Below the pieces are notes generated by a model. That model had not been told where the DNA came from. It made no database searches and was given only the letters and a program-made list of their open reading frames with translations. Of a DNA stretch of 64,000 nt, positions 26,151 through 34,814 are shown piece after piece (position 1 is the stretch's first letter; each line of letters begins with the position of its first letter). The DNA comes from Butyrivibrio sp. XPD2006. GTDB lineage: Bacteria > Bacillota > Clostridia > Lachnospirales > Lachnospiraceae. The stretch lies in assembly GCF_000420865.1 (NCBI RefSeq), contig NZ_ATVT01000011.1:62001-126000 (forward strand). The letters run 5' to 3'. The position numbers were made by a program, and so were the translations under genes.

Positions 26151-27050
26151 ATGAGAAAAAAATTACGTGGCGCATCTTTGGTCATGCCAGATCGTATGTA
26201 CTTATTCGTTGTGCCGGCGCTTTTGTTGTTTCTGGTTTTCTGGGTTTATCCGGTTCTTCAGATGTTCTTTTACAGCGTTACAAACTTTAATGGAATTGAT
26301 TATAACTATGATTTTGTTGGGATAAAGAACTTTAGGCGAATTCTTGAGGACGGCTCCCTCGTAAATGCCACTAAGAATACGCTGATATATACGGTAGTAA
26401 ATGTATTGTGTACTAACGTGCTTGGACTTGTCCTGGCGCTTCTTCTCAATCTGAGCATTAAGGCGAAAGGTCTTTTCAGAACAATATGTTATATTCCGGC
26501 TCTGTTCAGTGCGATAGTAGTAGGCTTTATCTGGTCTTACGTATACATGCCGGGGTCAGGCATGATCTCGTCTGTTATGGACACTATAGGGCTTGACGGA
26601 AGCTCTTTTAACCTGATTGGAAATTTCAAATGGGCTCTGTACGGAATAATCATAGTTGATATATGGAAGAATGTCGGAACAACTATGATAATCTACCTTG
26701 CAGGCCTTCAGACAATAGATGAGAGCCTTGTTGAAGCAGGCAAGATAGACGGTGCTTCCGAGTGGGAGCTGATCAGGAAGATCAAGCTTCCTCTTATCTC
26801 GGCGACTATAACTATAAATGTAGTACTTAGCATTATTGGTGGTCTTAAGGCATTTGACTATGCGTTTATCATGACAAACGGAGGTCCGGGAAAATCCACA
26901 CAGACCCTCATGTTTGTAATATTCCAGACAGCGTTCAACAATCAGATGATGGGTAAAGCAAGTGCATACAGCGTTGTTTCATTTGTACTCATTATTGCGA
27001 TTACCATAGGAATGCTGATATTTATGAACAAACGGGAGGTGGAACTGTAA
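26151..27050 (+). CDS. Sugar ABC transporter permease (MalF type)
   Basis: The 299-residue membrane protein has about six transmembrane segments and the EAA loop EAGKIDGASEWELIRKIKLP that contacts the ATPase. GGPGKSTQTLMFVIF is a typical MalF/UgpA-family segment. It overlaps the next permease by one base (TAATG). No ATP-binding subunit is encoded nearby, so a shared MsmK-type ATPase elsewhere is likely used. Confidence 0.93.
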   Translation: MRKKLRGASLVMPDRMYLFVVPALLLFLVFWVYPVLQMFFYSVTNFNGIDYNYDFVGIKNFRRILEDGSLVNATKNTLIYTVVNVLCTNVLGLVLALLLNLSIKAKGLFRTICYIPALFSAIVVGFIWSYVYMPGSGMISSVMDTIGLDGSSFNLIGNFKWALYGIIIVDIWKNVGTTMIIYLAGLQTIDESLVEAGKIDGASEWELIRKIKLPLISATITINVVLSIIGGLKAFDYAFIMTNGGPGKSTQTLMFVIFQTAFNNQMMGKASAYSVVSFVLIIAITIGMLIFMNKREVEL

Positions 27051-27886
27051 TGAAGAATGGAAAATTAAAGGCAGGTACCATAGCCGCATATCTGTTTCTC
27101 ATCATATATAGCGTGGTATCCATTTCGCCTCTTGTTATAGTTCTTTCAAGCTCTTTTAGAAAGCCTGAGAACATGACCTCTCCGTTGAAGCTCTTTATTG
27201 AATTTTCTATGGAGAGCTATCGCACTGCCTTTACCAAGATGGGCTTTATGACTGAGTTTGCTAACAGTCTGATCACTACTGCAGGCTCTGTAATTGTGAT
27301 CGTTCTCATTGCAACTATGGCTTCGTACCCGATTGCACGAATCAAGAGAAAGAGCAGTCGTTTCCTGTATTATTTTTTTATTGCAGGACTTGTAATTCCG
27401 GCGCAGATGGTAATTGTGCCTGTGGCTCAGGTTTTTGGCAGGCTTAATATTCCGAATTCAAGATTTACTCCGATGATCATGTTTATTACATGTTCATTGC
27501 CGTTTTCGACATTTCTTTTTACGGGATTTATGAAAGGTGTTCCGGTTGAAATTGAAGAAGTGGCGTATATGGAGGGTGCTAGTCTGTGGACCAGATATTT
27601 CAAAGTGGTATTTCCGCTGCTTAAACCTGCTACCGTTTCTTGTGTCATTACGCAGGGACTTTGGATCTGGAACGATTATTTCTTCCCTATGGTCTTTGTA
27701 TCCAAGAGGGCACACTATTCACTTCCTGTGGGCATGATACAGTTCCTTGGGGATAAAGAGAATCCGGCACAGTGGAATGTGCTGTTTGCGTCCTGTGTTT
27801 TGTGTGCATTACCGCTAATAGTAGTATTCATGCTGCTTCAGAAGCAGTTCGTAAACGGAATTGCTGCCGGAGCTGTAAAGGGATGA
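27050..27886 (+). CDS. Sugar ABC transporter permease (MalG type)
   Basis: The 278-residue membrane protein has six membrane segments and the EAA loop EEVAYMEGASLWTRYFKVVFP. It pairs with the preceding permease to form the channel. MalG-type features such as FRKPENM near the start and GLWIWNDYFFPMVFV near the end are present. The glycosidase gene follows after 16 bases. Confidence 0.93.
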   Translation: MKNGKLKAGTIAAYLFLIIYSVVSISPLVIVLSSSFRKPENMTSPLKLFIEFSMESYRTAFTKMGFMTEFANSLITTAGSVIVIVLIATMASYPIARIKRKSSRFLYYFFIAGLVIPAQMVIVPVAQVFGRLNIPNSRFTPMIMFITCSLPFSTFLFTGFMKGVPVEIEEVAYMEGASLWTRYFKVVFPLLKPATVSCVITQGLWIWNDYFFPMVFVSKRAHYSLPVGMIQFLGDKENPAQWNVLFASCVLCALPLIVVFMLLQKQFVNGIAAGAVKG

Positions 27887-27902
27887 TGAAAAGAGGTCTT
27901 GG

Positions 27903-30074
27903 ATGGATCGAGAAATTTGGAAAAAACCGGAATTGGTAAAGAGCCTGGATGAAGCCCAGTGTCCGCTGTGGTTTTGGAATGACAAGCTGGAGAACGAGGA
28001 ACTTGTAAGACAGCTGCGTCTAATGAGCGAGGTGGGCGTTAAAAGCTGTAATCCTCATGCCAGAACGAACGGGGGAGAGGGCTTTATCGGCGGATATTTG
28101 GACGATGAGTGGTTTGACCACATAAAGACTGTGGTGGACTATAAAAAAGCTGCCGGTGAACCCATGTGGCTGTACGACGAAATAGACTGGCCGGCAGGAA
28201 CCTGCGGAAGAAGCCTCACAAAGAATGAGGATTTCAGGGAGCATTACCTTGTTTTTGAGACCCATGAGATTCCGGCAGGATCGGTATTTAAAGCGCAAAG
28301 GATGTTTGCGCTGGCTCTTTATATAGTGGATAAAGAGAGTGGGAGCCTGATCGACCTTGCGCCGTATGAAGAGAATTATATGTTTGGCCCGGAGCTATGC
28401 TTTAAATCCGGTCGTGATGCAGTCTGTCATATAGTGCGCGAGCAGATTCGCAGCTATGACAACGGCGGAGATGAGGAGATAAGTTATATTAATAGGGAGG
28501 CTACAGAGGCTTTTTTGGAGTCGACCTATGAGCTGTATGCTGAGCGCTATGGAGACTGTTTCGGCGATACAATAACAACTGTTTTCAATGATGAAACCCG
28601 CATGAGTCATGCGTTTGTGTGGGATAAGAGAATTCCAGAGCTGTTTAAAGAGACTTACGGGTATGACATTATGGAGTGCCTGTATTTGCTTCCGCTTGAG
28701 GGTGAGAGAGCAGGGAGACTCAGGATAGATTATTACAATCTGATCGCAGAAATGTATGGAAAGAACTATTTTGCTGTGATCAGGAATTGGTGTAATGAGC
28801 ATGATCTTAAATTATTTGCACATCTTCTTGGTGAAGAGTCAATCTATGGGCATGCAAGGTACAGTGGGGACTATCTGAGGCAATATCGCTACATGGATGT
28901 TGCCGGCGCTGATCATCTTGGAAAGGGTATTGGGAGTCTGAATATCAAGTTTGCAGCAAGTGCTGCGCACTCCTATGGAAAAGAGCGCACGGCTGTGGAG
29001 GTTTTTGCCGGATGTGGCTGGGATATGACCTATGAGGAGTATATCAGGATGATAACCTGGATGTTCCAAATGGGTATGCAGACCATAATAAACCATGGAT
29101 TCTTTTACTCAGACAGAGGTGAGCGAAAGAACGACTGGCCACCATCCCAGTTCTTCCAGTGGAAAGGGTTTGACAGGATGGCGGAAGCTAATCGCATGAC
29201 CAGAAGGCTTCACTATGCTTTGACTGATGGCTATAATGACGCGCATATTCTTATTTTCCATCCGCTGGACAGTTTTTTACTGGACTATCAGCCGGATAAT
29301 CTTTTTACACATGCGTTTATATCAGGGCCTGTGCTTCGAAGTGAAAGAGCACGTAGGATTGATCAGGGCGAACAGATCCTTATGAATACTCTTCTGTGTG
29401 AAAATCTGGATTTTGAGGTGCTTCACAGGGATGCATGCGAGAACTTTGCTGCTGAGAAGGGGACGATTGAGAATAGGCATACGGGTCAGAGATTTAGCGT
29501 TCTGATACTACCATATTGCAAGGTTCTTCCGCTTTCGGCTGCGCGTATTGTTAGGGACTTTGCTATCGGCGGCGGACATGTTATCTGCGTTGAGGAGATT
29601 CCGGAGATGGGTGTCAGTGCTGCAGAAGATACCGGAGTGCAGGAGATTTTTAGTGAAATCCGTGACAGGTGTACTGTGATACCGGGAGATGAGATCGGAA
29701 AGATTGCCGATATAATCGGAGATGCGATAGTACGGGATGTTGAGATAATCAACGGAACGAAAAGAACGATCAATAATCATATGTCCTATGGGGATTATCT
29801 GATAGACCCCTATGTACATACCGGGGAAGATATAACCGGAGTTATGTTTAACACCTACGTTGCAGATGATGAGCGCAGGACGCTTTTTATGAATTATGGA
29901 AAAGTGACGGAGGAGATCCGGGTGCGGGTAAGAAGCCTTACAAAGCCCGTGATTTGCGATACGCTGAGCGGTGAAGTGCGAGAGATTTCGGACTTTACTG
30001 TGGATGGAGATGAATGGTTCTTTGATCTGACGCTCCCTCACACGCATGGAATTGTTGTAGTTGCAGATAAATGA
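27903..30074 (+). CDS. GH106-like glycoside hydrolase (probable alpha-L-rhamnosidase family)
   Basis: The 723-residue cytoplasmic protein opens with a TIM-barrel segment CPLWFWNDKLENEELVRQL...NPHARTNGGEGF and LDDEWFDHIKTVVD...WLYDEIDWPAGTCGR, the pattern of the GH106/PF17132-like family. Further on come TVFNDETRMSH, HLLGEESIYGHARYSGD and HGFFYSDRGERKNDWPPSQFFQW. It has no signal peptide, so it acts on sugars brought in by the ABC importer just upstream. GH106 enzymes release alpha-L-rhamnose, for example from rhamnogalacturonan; distant relatives have other or unknown activity, so the substrate is only a suggestion. It ends the operon at a clear terminator. Confidence 0.75.
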   Translation: MDREIWKKPELVKSLDEAQCPLWFWNDKLENEELVRQLRLMSEVGVKSCNPHARTNGGEGFIGGYLDDEWFDHIKTVVDYKKAAGEPMWLYDEIDWPAGTCGRSLTKNEDFREHYLVFETHEIPAGSVFKAQRMFALALYIVDKESGSLIDLAPYEENYMFGPELCFKSGRDAVCHIVREQIRSYDNGGDEEISYINREATEAFLESTYELYAERYGDCFGDTITTVFNDETRMSHAFVWDKRIPELFKETYGYDIMECLYLLPLEGERAGRLRIDYYNLIAEMYGKNYFAVIRNWCNEHDLKLFAHLLGEESIYGHARYSGDYLRQYRYMDVAGADHLGKGIGSLNIKFAASAAHSYGKERTAVEVFAGCGWDMTYEEYIRMITWMFQMGMQTIINHGFFYSDRGERKNDWPPSQFFQWKGFDRMAEANRMTRRLHYALTDGYNDAHILIFHPLDSFLLDYQPDNLFTHAFISGPVLRSERARRIDQGEQILMNTLLCENLDFEVLHRDACENFAAEKGTIENRHTGQRFSVLILPYCKVLPLSAARIVRDFAIGGGHVICVEEIPEMGVSAAEDTGVQEIFSEIRDRCTVIPGDEIGKIADIIGDAIVRDVEIINGTKRTINNHMSYGDYLIDPYVHTGEDITGVMFNTYVADDERRTLFMNYGKVTEEIRVRVRSLTKPVICDTLSGEVREISDFTVDGDEWFFDLTLPHTHGIVVVADK

Positions 30075-30085
30075 ATATGTTAAAA

Positions 30086-30130
30086 GAAAAAGTGCCTCTC
30101 GCTGATCTGAATCAGCGGAGGCGCTTCTTT
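30086..30130. terminator. Bidirectional terminator after the GH106-like gene
   Basis: AAGTGCCTC/GAGGCGCTT with an inner GCTGAT/ATCAGC stem and a CTGA loop; A-rich upstream and T-rich downstream, so it can serve both this gene and the converging small reverse gene. Confidence 0.8.
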
Positions 30131-30142
30131 AGTTTTCTGTAT

Positions 30143-30364
30143 TTAGTTTTTAACTCGTACCGGGATCAGCTTGAGATCTCCAACGCCGAAGAACAGGGAA
30201 TTTCTGATCATCCCTATTCTGTAGAGGTTAAGTACGTAGAACATGGCAACCATGATCCTGGCTGTGCCAAAGTTCAGGATAAGCTCCTCCACTGTGGGCG
30301 GATATCCGCGCCTTCTGGTATAATTTCCTACGAATTCAGCAATTGCTGCTTCCAGTCTTTGCAT
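30143..30364 (-). CDS. LexA-like winged-helix protein without protease domain
   Basis: The 73-residue reverse-strand product resembles the LexA DNA-binding domain: AAIAEFVGNYTRRRGYPPTVEEL is close to the LexA helix-1 and RGYPPTVREI segment, and VLNLYRIGMIR matches the wing entry. The Ser-Lys protease half is absent. AAGGGG lies 10 bases before its ATG. A plus-strand frame over the same bases has no such features and lacks a distinct ribosome site. It may be a small regulator; its target is unknown. Confidence 0.6.
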   Translation of the reverse strand: MQRLEAAIAEFVGNYTRRRGYPPTVEELILNFGTARIMVAMFYVLNLYRIGMIRNSLFFGVGDLKLIPVRVKN

Positions 30365-30485
30365 TTTTAGTAATCCCCTTTGTGTTTTTTACTCACAAAA
30401 GATATTGTACCTTCAAGATTTGAAATAAATGTGGAGTACATATTAAAAAAGTATAAAATGTATAATAGGTATGAGGTGACAAATT

Positions 30486-31268
30486 ATGAGAATACTGTTT
30501 TTTAGACACGGAGACCCCGATTATGTTATTGATGGCCTGACAGACAAGGGCAAGGTCGAGGCAGAGCTACTTTCCGCGCAGATTAAGAGCTTTGGAATTG
30601 ATGAGGCGTATGTTTCGCCTCTTGGCAGAGCCAGGGCTACAGCTGATTATTCGTTAAAAGAGCTGGGGATGGAAGCAAAGGTCCTGGACTGGCTTCAGGA
30701 ATTTCCGGCACATTTCGATGCAAACATTGCAGATCCCGAGACGAGAAATGCTTATAAGAATGAGCTGAAAACAGGCGAGGATGGCCTGTTTGAGAAGCGT
30801 ATCGTCTGGGATATGATGCCGTCATATTATGCCGGGCATCCGGAGCTTTTTGATGTTAATGGTTGGCGGGAGAGTGAGATTGCCCGGACTTCAGATATTG
30901 TCCCTGTCTATGATCATATAATTGAGTGCTTTGATGAATTCCTTAAAGAACAGGGCTATGAGAGGGACGGAAACATCTATAAAGTTAATGAAGGAAATGA
31001 GAAAGTCTTAGGATTTTTCTGCCATTTTGGAATAACATGTGTTTTATTATCAAGACTGTGGAATGTGTCGCCCTTTGTTACACTGCAGTTTCTTGCAATG
31101 GCGCCGACATCACTTACGGAGATCGTAACTGAGGAGAGGGAGAAGGGAATTGCGATTTTCAGGACTCTTAGGATCGGTGATATTACCCATCTGACTATGG
31201 GCAAAGAAGAACCCTCTTTTTCCGCAAGGTTCTGCGAGAGGTTTGAAAACGAAGATGAGAGGCACTGA
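30486..31268 (+). CDS. Histidine phosphatase superfamily protein
   Basis: The 260-residue protein begins MRILFFRHGDPDY, the RHG motif with catalytic His, followed by LTDKGKVEAELL and YVSPLGRARATADYS, and later FCHFGITCVLL supplying the second His. These are the marks of the phosphoglycerate mutase-like branch. Substrates of the branch range from sugar phosphates to phosphoproteins, so none is assigned. Its TGA stop is the first three bases of a REP-like palindrome. Confidence 0.88.
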   Translation: MRILFFRHGDPDYVIDGLTDKGKVEAELLSAQIKSFGIDEAYVSPLGRARATADYSLKELGMEAKVLDWLQEFPAHFDANIADPETRNAYKNELKTGEDGLFEKRIVWDMMPSYYAGHPELFDVNGWRESEIARTSDIVPVYDHIIECFDEFLKEQGYERDGNIYKVNEGNEKVLGFFCHFGITCVLLSRLWNVSPFVTLQFLAMAPTSLTEIVTEEREKGIAIFRTLRIGDITHLTMGKEEPSFSARFCERFENEDERH

Positions 31269-31330
31269 GTCATTGGGGACGTTTCAGTTTGACTCAAAAT
31301 GAGACAAACTGAAACGTCCCCGGTGACTCA
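31266..31330. repeat. Paired REP-like palindrome
   Basis: TGAGTCA, two bases, GGGGACGTTTCAGTTTG on one arm and its exact complement CAAACTGAAACGTCCCC, two bases, TGACTCA on the other form a 65-bp inverted repeat. TGA at 31266-31268 is the stop codon of the phosphatase gene. Related copies lie at 6398-6429 and 33963-33993. Such GGGGACGTTTC elements resemble REP sequences moved by RAYT-type Y1 transposases; none is encoded here. Confidence 0.8.
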
Positions 31331-31349
31331 AAAAAAAGAGGAAATGATG

Positions 31350-31943
31350 ATGAATAGGAAGATTCTTTTTGTTAATGCATGTGTACGTAAAGATTCAAGG
31401 ACTATGAAGCTGGCTCACAAGCTGCTTGATAAGATCGGGCAGCCATATGATGAAGTAAAGCTTGAAGAAATCTCTTTTCCGGTAGTAGATGAGGCATTTC
31501 TCAAGATGAGAGATGCCATTATAGCCGCCGAAGACTTCGCAAACCCTGTCTGTGACCTTGCTAAGCAGTTTGCGGAAGCTGAAACCATTGTTATAGCTGC
31601 ACCTTATTGGGACTTGTCTTTTCCTGCATCGCTCAAGCAGTACTTTGAGCAGATAAATGTCCTGGGTGTGACCTTTAAGTACAATGAAAAGGGCATTCCT
31701 GTGGGACTTTGCAAGGCGGAAAAGGTCTTTTACGTGACAACCGCCGGAGGCGATTTCGCGCCTGATGAATATGGATTCGGATATGTTAAGGCCCTGGCTC
31801 AGAACTACTATGGAATTCAGGATGTCCGGAAGATTGAGGCTGTTGGGCTTGATATCTACGGTGCTGATGTGGACGGAATCATGAGGGCTGCCGAGGAAGA
31901 AATTCTGCGCATGACTTTTTTGAAAATCGAAAAAAGTTTGTGA
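31350..31943 (+). CDS. Flavodoxin-fold NAD(P)H:FMN oxidoreductase (azoreductase-like)
   Basis: Three ATGs in a row (31344, 31347, 31350) follow AGAGG; the last has the best spacing (8). The product of about 197 residues has a flavodoxin-like fold: KILFVNACVRKDSRTMKLA (phosphate loop of the AcpD/AzoR type), APYWDLSFPASLKQYFEQI and YVTTAGGDFAPDEYGFGYVKAL. Such proteins use FMN and NAD(P)H to reduce quinones or azo compounds. A longer frame to 31299 would run back into the REP palindrome and is not used. Confidence 0.85.
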   Translation: MNRKILFVNACVRKDSRTMKLAHKLLDKIGQPYDEVKLEEISFPVVDEAFLKMRDAIIAAEDFANPVCDLAKQFAEAETIVIAAPYWDLSFPASLKQYFEQINVLGVTFKYNEKGIPVGLCKAEKVFYVTTAGGDFAPDEYGFGYVKALAQNYYGIQDVRKIEAVGLDIYGADVDGIMRAAEEEILRMTFLKIEKSL

Positions 31944-32052
31944 AACATGACTATTACGTGTGGCAATTAAAATCGATAAAATCTTTAACTGAAGTTTAGA
32001 AATGAATATTTGGCTATCTGAAAAAAGAAATGCAGACGGCCGGGTTGTAACT

Positions 32053-32094
32053 GTACGCGTGTGAAAGTGAAGACCTTCGCATGCGTATTTTTTT
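32053..32094 (+). terminator. Terminator/attenuator in the MATE gene leader
   Basis: TACGCGTGTGAAAG pairs with CTTCGCATGCGTA (G-U pairs allowed) and is followed by seven T, ending just 2 bases before the GGAGG ribosome site of the MATE gene. A terminator so placed must be bypassed for expression, which suggests attenuation. I do not recognise a known riboswitch in the leader. Confidence 0.65.
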
Positions 32095-32106
32095 ATGGAG
32101 GTTTTT

Positions 32107-33510
32107 ATGAATCAGAACACAAACAGATATCTTGCAGAAGAGAAGATTGGCAAGCTTCTTTTGAAGTTTTCTATTCCTTGTATTATGTCTCTACTGGTAT
32201 CCGCACTCTATAACATCGTGGATCAGATATTTATCGGAAGAGGAATCGGTTACCTTGGAAATGGCGCTACCAACGTTGTTTTCCCAATAACTGTCATCTC
32301 TTTGGCTGTAGCTCTTATGATTGGCGATGGCTGTGCTGCGTTTTTGAGCCTTTGCCAGGGTAAAAAGGACCTTAAGAGTGCTAATAAGAGCGTTGGAAAT
32401 GCGCTGACTCTTCTTGTTGTTATCGGAATTGTGATGACAGCTCTTTTTGCAATATTCAAATCACAGATTCTGCTTGCGTTTGGCGCAACCGAGAATAACT
32501 TTGCTTATGCCAGTGAGTACTTTAACTTCATTATTATGGGTATCCCATTTTTTGTTGTTGGAAATGGACTAAATTCAATTATCAGGGCTGACGGAAGCCC
32601 TAAATTTGCGATGATCACAACACTTCTTGGATGTATCATCAACGTTATCCTTGATCCCATTGCTATCTTTGCTCTTGGTTGGGGCATGAGAGGCGCTGCT
32701 CTTGCGACTATTACAGGTCAGATCGTTACTGCAATTTGCGGACTTGTATATCTTACAAGAGCTAAGTCCGTTAAGCTTGGGCTTAGAAGCTTTGTGCCGT
32801 CTCTTGATATCATTGGCAAGTTCCTGCCTCTTGGAATCAGCAGCTTCCTTACTCAGATCTCAATCGTGGTCATCATGGGCGTTATGAACAATATTCTTGT
32901 AAAATACGGAGCAATGAGTAAGTATGGCGCTGACATTCCGCTTACGGTTGTTGGAATTGTTATGAAGGTGTTCCAGATTGTAGTTTCTGTATGCATCGGC
33001 ATTGCAGCAGGTTCGCAGCCTGTAATCGGCTATAACTATGGCGCCGGAGAGTATAAGAGGGTTCGAGAGCTCTTTTTAACTATAATAAAAGCTGAGGCAA
33101 TTGTCGGACTTGTGGCACTTATCCTCTTTGAGGCATTTCCGCTCCAGATCACAGCAATCTTCGGAAGCGAAGACGGCCTCTACAACGAGTTTGCGGTGCT
33201 TTCATTCAGGCTTTTCCTGTCGATGATCGTGCTTACATGCATTCAGAAGTCAGTCAGTGTCTTCCTTCAAGCGCTGGGCAAACCCGTTATGTCCATGGGG
33301 CTTTCACTTCTCAGGGAGTTTGTGTTGAGTGTTCCGCTGGCAATCGTTCTTCCTATGTTCTTCGGAGTTGAAGGCGCGCTTTACTCCGCACCAATCGCAG
33401 ATATCGGCTCCATGATTGCAGTTGTCATCATGTCCGCAATTATGCTCAGGGAGTTAAAAGAGAAAGAGGAGAGTTCTCTGCAGTTTGTAAAAGCCAAGGA
33501 AGCAGCCTGA
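32107..33510 (+). CDS. MATE-family multidrug/Na+ antiporter
   Basis: ATG 32107 has GGAGG 5 bases upstream; the ATG at 32095 overlaps that site. The 467-residue protein has twelve membrane segments in two halves, with KFSIPCIMSLLVSALYNIVDQIFIGR at the start, the classic MATE opening, and GNGLNSIIRADGSPKFAM and GIAAGSQPVIGYNYGAGEYKRV later. MATE proteins export drugs and metabolites using Na+ or H+. The leader carries a terminator hairpin, so the gene may be induced by its substrate. Confidence 0.93.
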   Translation: MNQNTNRYLAEEKIGKLLLKFSIPCIMSLLVSALYNIVDQIFIGRGIGYLGNGATNVVFPITVISLAVALMIGDGCAAFLSLCQGKKDLKSANKSVGNALTLLVVIGIVMTALFAIFKSQILLAFGATENNFAYASEYFNFIIMGIPFFVVGNGLNSIIRADGSPKFAMITTLLGCIINVILDPIAIFALGWGMRGAALATITGQIVTAICGLVYLTRAKSVKLGLRSFVPSLDIIGKFLPLGISSFLTQISIVVIMGVMNNILVKYGAMSKYGADIPLTVVGIVMKVFQIVVSVCIGIAAGSQPVIGYNYGAGEYKRVRELFLTIIKAEAIVGLVALILFEAFPLQITAIFGSEDGLYNEFAVLSFRLFLSMIVLTCIQKSVSVFLQALGKPVMSMGLSLLREFVLSVPLAIVLPMFFGVEGALYSAPIADIGSMIAVVIMSAIMLRELKEKEESSLQFVKAKEAA

Positions 33511-33581
33511 ATATATGCCACGTTTAAGAGCGTAAGTGCTATAATACAATCTTGAATAAACAGCAGAAAAGGGAGATTGTT

Positions 33582-33965
33582 ATGGAACTTAGGCCACATC
33601 ATGGGATGTGTTTTCAGTTTTATGAAGGAAAGGGTTATAGCGAGGATTTCACGGACCATATGGGCCGGGTGATTACGCAATTGAGAAAAGACCCTTCGCA
33701 GAAAATCAGGCTAATCGTAGCAACAGACGTTGTCTGCGCAAATTGCCCTAATAATGAAGGTGGAATCTGCAACAGCCTTGAGAAAGTAAAAAGGTATGAC
33801 GAGGAAGTACTGAAGGCATGCGATCTGGTAGAGGGAGATGAAATTTCTTTTGCCAAATTTACGCAGCTGGTTAGGTCAGAGATTATAGAGAAGGGCCTTA
33901 GGAGCAGTATATGCGGCGATTGCAGCTGGGACTATATCTGCAGACCGAAGGAGAAGGAGCTGTGA
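33582..33965 (+). CDS. DUF1284 family protein (Cys-rich, putative Fe-S)
   Basis: ATG 33582 follows GGGAG. The 127-residue protein starts MELRPHHGMCFQFYEGKGYSEDF, the DUF1284 signature, and holds two Cys groups, CANCPNNEGGIC and CGDCSWDYIC, suited to bind an iron-sulfur cluster or zinc. Function is unknown. A TATAAT-like box lies about 40 bases upstream. Its TGA stop is the left end of a REP-like palindrome. Confidence 0.85.
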   Translation: MELRPHHGMCFQFYEGKGYSEDFTDHMGRVITQLRKDPSQKIRLIVATDVVCANCPNNEGGICNSLEKVKRYDEEVLKACDLVEGDEISFAKFTQLVRSEIIEKGLRSSICGDCSWDYICRPKEKEL

Positions 33966-33993
33966 GTCAAAGTGAAACGTCCCCGTTGACTCA
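33963..33993. repeat. REP-like palindrome supplying both stop codons of two convergent genes
   Basis: TGAGTCA and TGACTCA flank AAGTGAAACGTCCCCGT. TGA at 33963-33965 ends the DUF1284 gene on the plus strand; TCA at 33991-33993 is the TGA stop of the GIY-YIG gene on the minus strand. Confidence 0.75.
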
Positions 33994-34230
33994 TTTTATA
34001 AGAGCCTTCTTTTGGGCGTGAGATAACTGTTTTAAGTGCCACTCACGGCTCATGGCTTCTTCTTTGGAATCAAATTCTTCATAGTAAACCAATACAACCG
34101 GGAGCCGGGGCTTTGTGTATTTAGCGCCTTTACCCCGGTTGTGTGTTTCTATTCTCTTTTCCAGATCATTGGTGTATCCGCAGTAGTAGGTGCCATCTGC
34201 GCATTCCACGATATATGCATAGTGTTTCAT
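33991..34230 (-). CDS. GIY-YIG endonuclease-domain protein (UPF0213/YhbQ type)
   Basis: The 79-residue protein has the GIY-YIG pattern as [27 protein letters not shown], with Arg and a late Glu region ([14 protein letters not shown]) typical of small stand-alone UPF0213 members. These are thought to act on DNA, but roles are poorly known. The stop lies in a REP-like palindrome. Confidence 0.92.
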   Translation of the reverse strand: MKHYAYIVECADGTYYCGYTNDLEKRIETHNRGKGAKYTKPRLPVVLVYYEEFDSKEEAMSREWHLKQLSHAQKKALIK

Positions 34231-34380
34231 AGTCTGATTATATCACTGCTTTTTTGTATTAACCTTCCAAAAATGGAAATTAGAATTATAAAACATGCCA
34301 AAATGAGCGTATATACATTCGGAATTATGCTATAGAATATACTTGTAACAAAGCAACCGGTGTTAGGAAGGGGGATGCCC

Positions 34381-34578
34381 ATGAACAATTTTTGGAAGGG
34401 ATTTTTGGTTGCGCTGCTTGTAGTTTATGTTATCTCGCCGATGGATCTTTTACCCGGTCCTGTTGATGACATTCTTGCAATTGTATTTGCCCTGGCTGCT
34501 ACTAAGAACAGGCATGCTATAGAGAAAAGAGATAACGATAAGATTGAAGTAATTGATGTTGATGGAACCGAACTTTAG
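34381..34578 (+). CDS. Small membrane protein, DUF1232/YkvA type
   Basis: ATG 34381 follows AGGAAGGGGG. The 65-residue protein has one hydrophobic segment running into YVISPMDLLPGPVDDILAIVFAL, the DUF1232 motif (SP-x-D-x-xP-x-x-x-DD). Function unknown. It is 12 bases upstream of the PspC-like gene, so both may be made together as envelope-stress proteins. Confidence 0.8.
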   Translation: MNNFWKGFLVALLVVYVISPMDLLPGPVDDILAIVFALAATKNRHAIEKRDNDKIEVIDVDGTEL

Positions 34579-34590
34579 GAGGTAGGTGTG

Positions 34591-34806
34591 ATGGAAAAGA
34601 AATTGTACAGAAGCAATGACAGAAGAATCTTTGGTGTATGTGGCGGTGTTGCTGAATACTTCGGATGGGATCCGACTTTAATAAGAGTTCTCTGGGCAAT
34701 ATTTGCGGTATCCGGCGGAATTGGACTTCCGCTTTATATTATCCTGACATTCATAATGGATAATCGTCCTGATTATGTAAGCAGATACGACCAGAAGCAG
34801 GAATAA
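34591..34806 (+). CDS. PspC-domain membrane protein
   Basis: ATG 34591 is 8 bases after TTAGGAGG. The 71-residue protein reads KLYRSNDRRIFGVCGGVAEYFGWDPTLIRVLWAIFA with a following membrane segment, the complete PspC domain. PspC proteins respond to membrane stress or act as small membrane regulators. It is convergent with the AraC gene. Confidence 0.93.
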   Translation: MEKKLYRSNDRRIFGVCGGVAEYFGWDPTLIRVLWAIFAVSGGIGLPLYIILTFIMDNRPDYVSRYDQKQE

Positions 34807-34814
34807 TGCACTGA

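Noticed and set aside
30071..30370. 99-residue plus-strand frame after the GH106-like gene
   Set aside because: It crosses the terminator hairpin and overlaps the reverse-strand LexA-like gene, which has better support.
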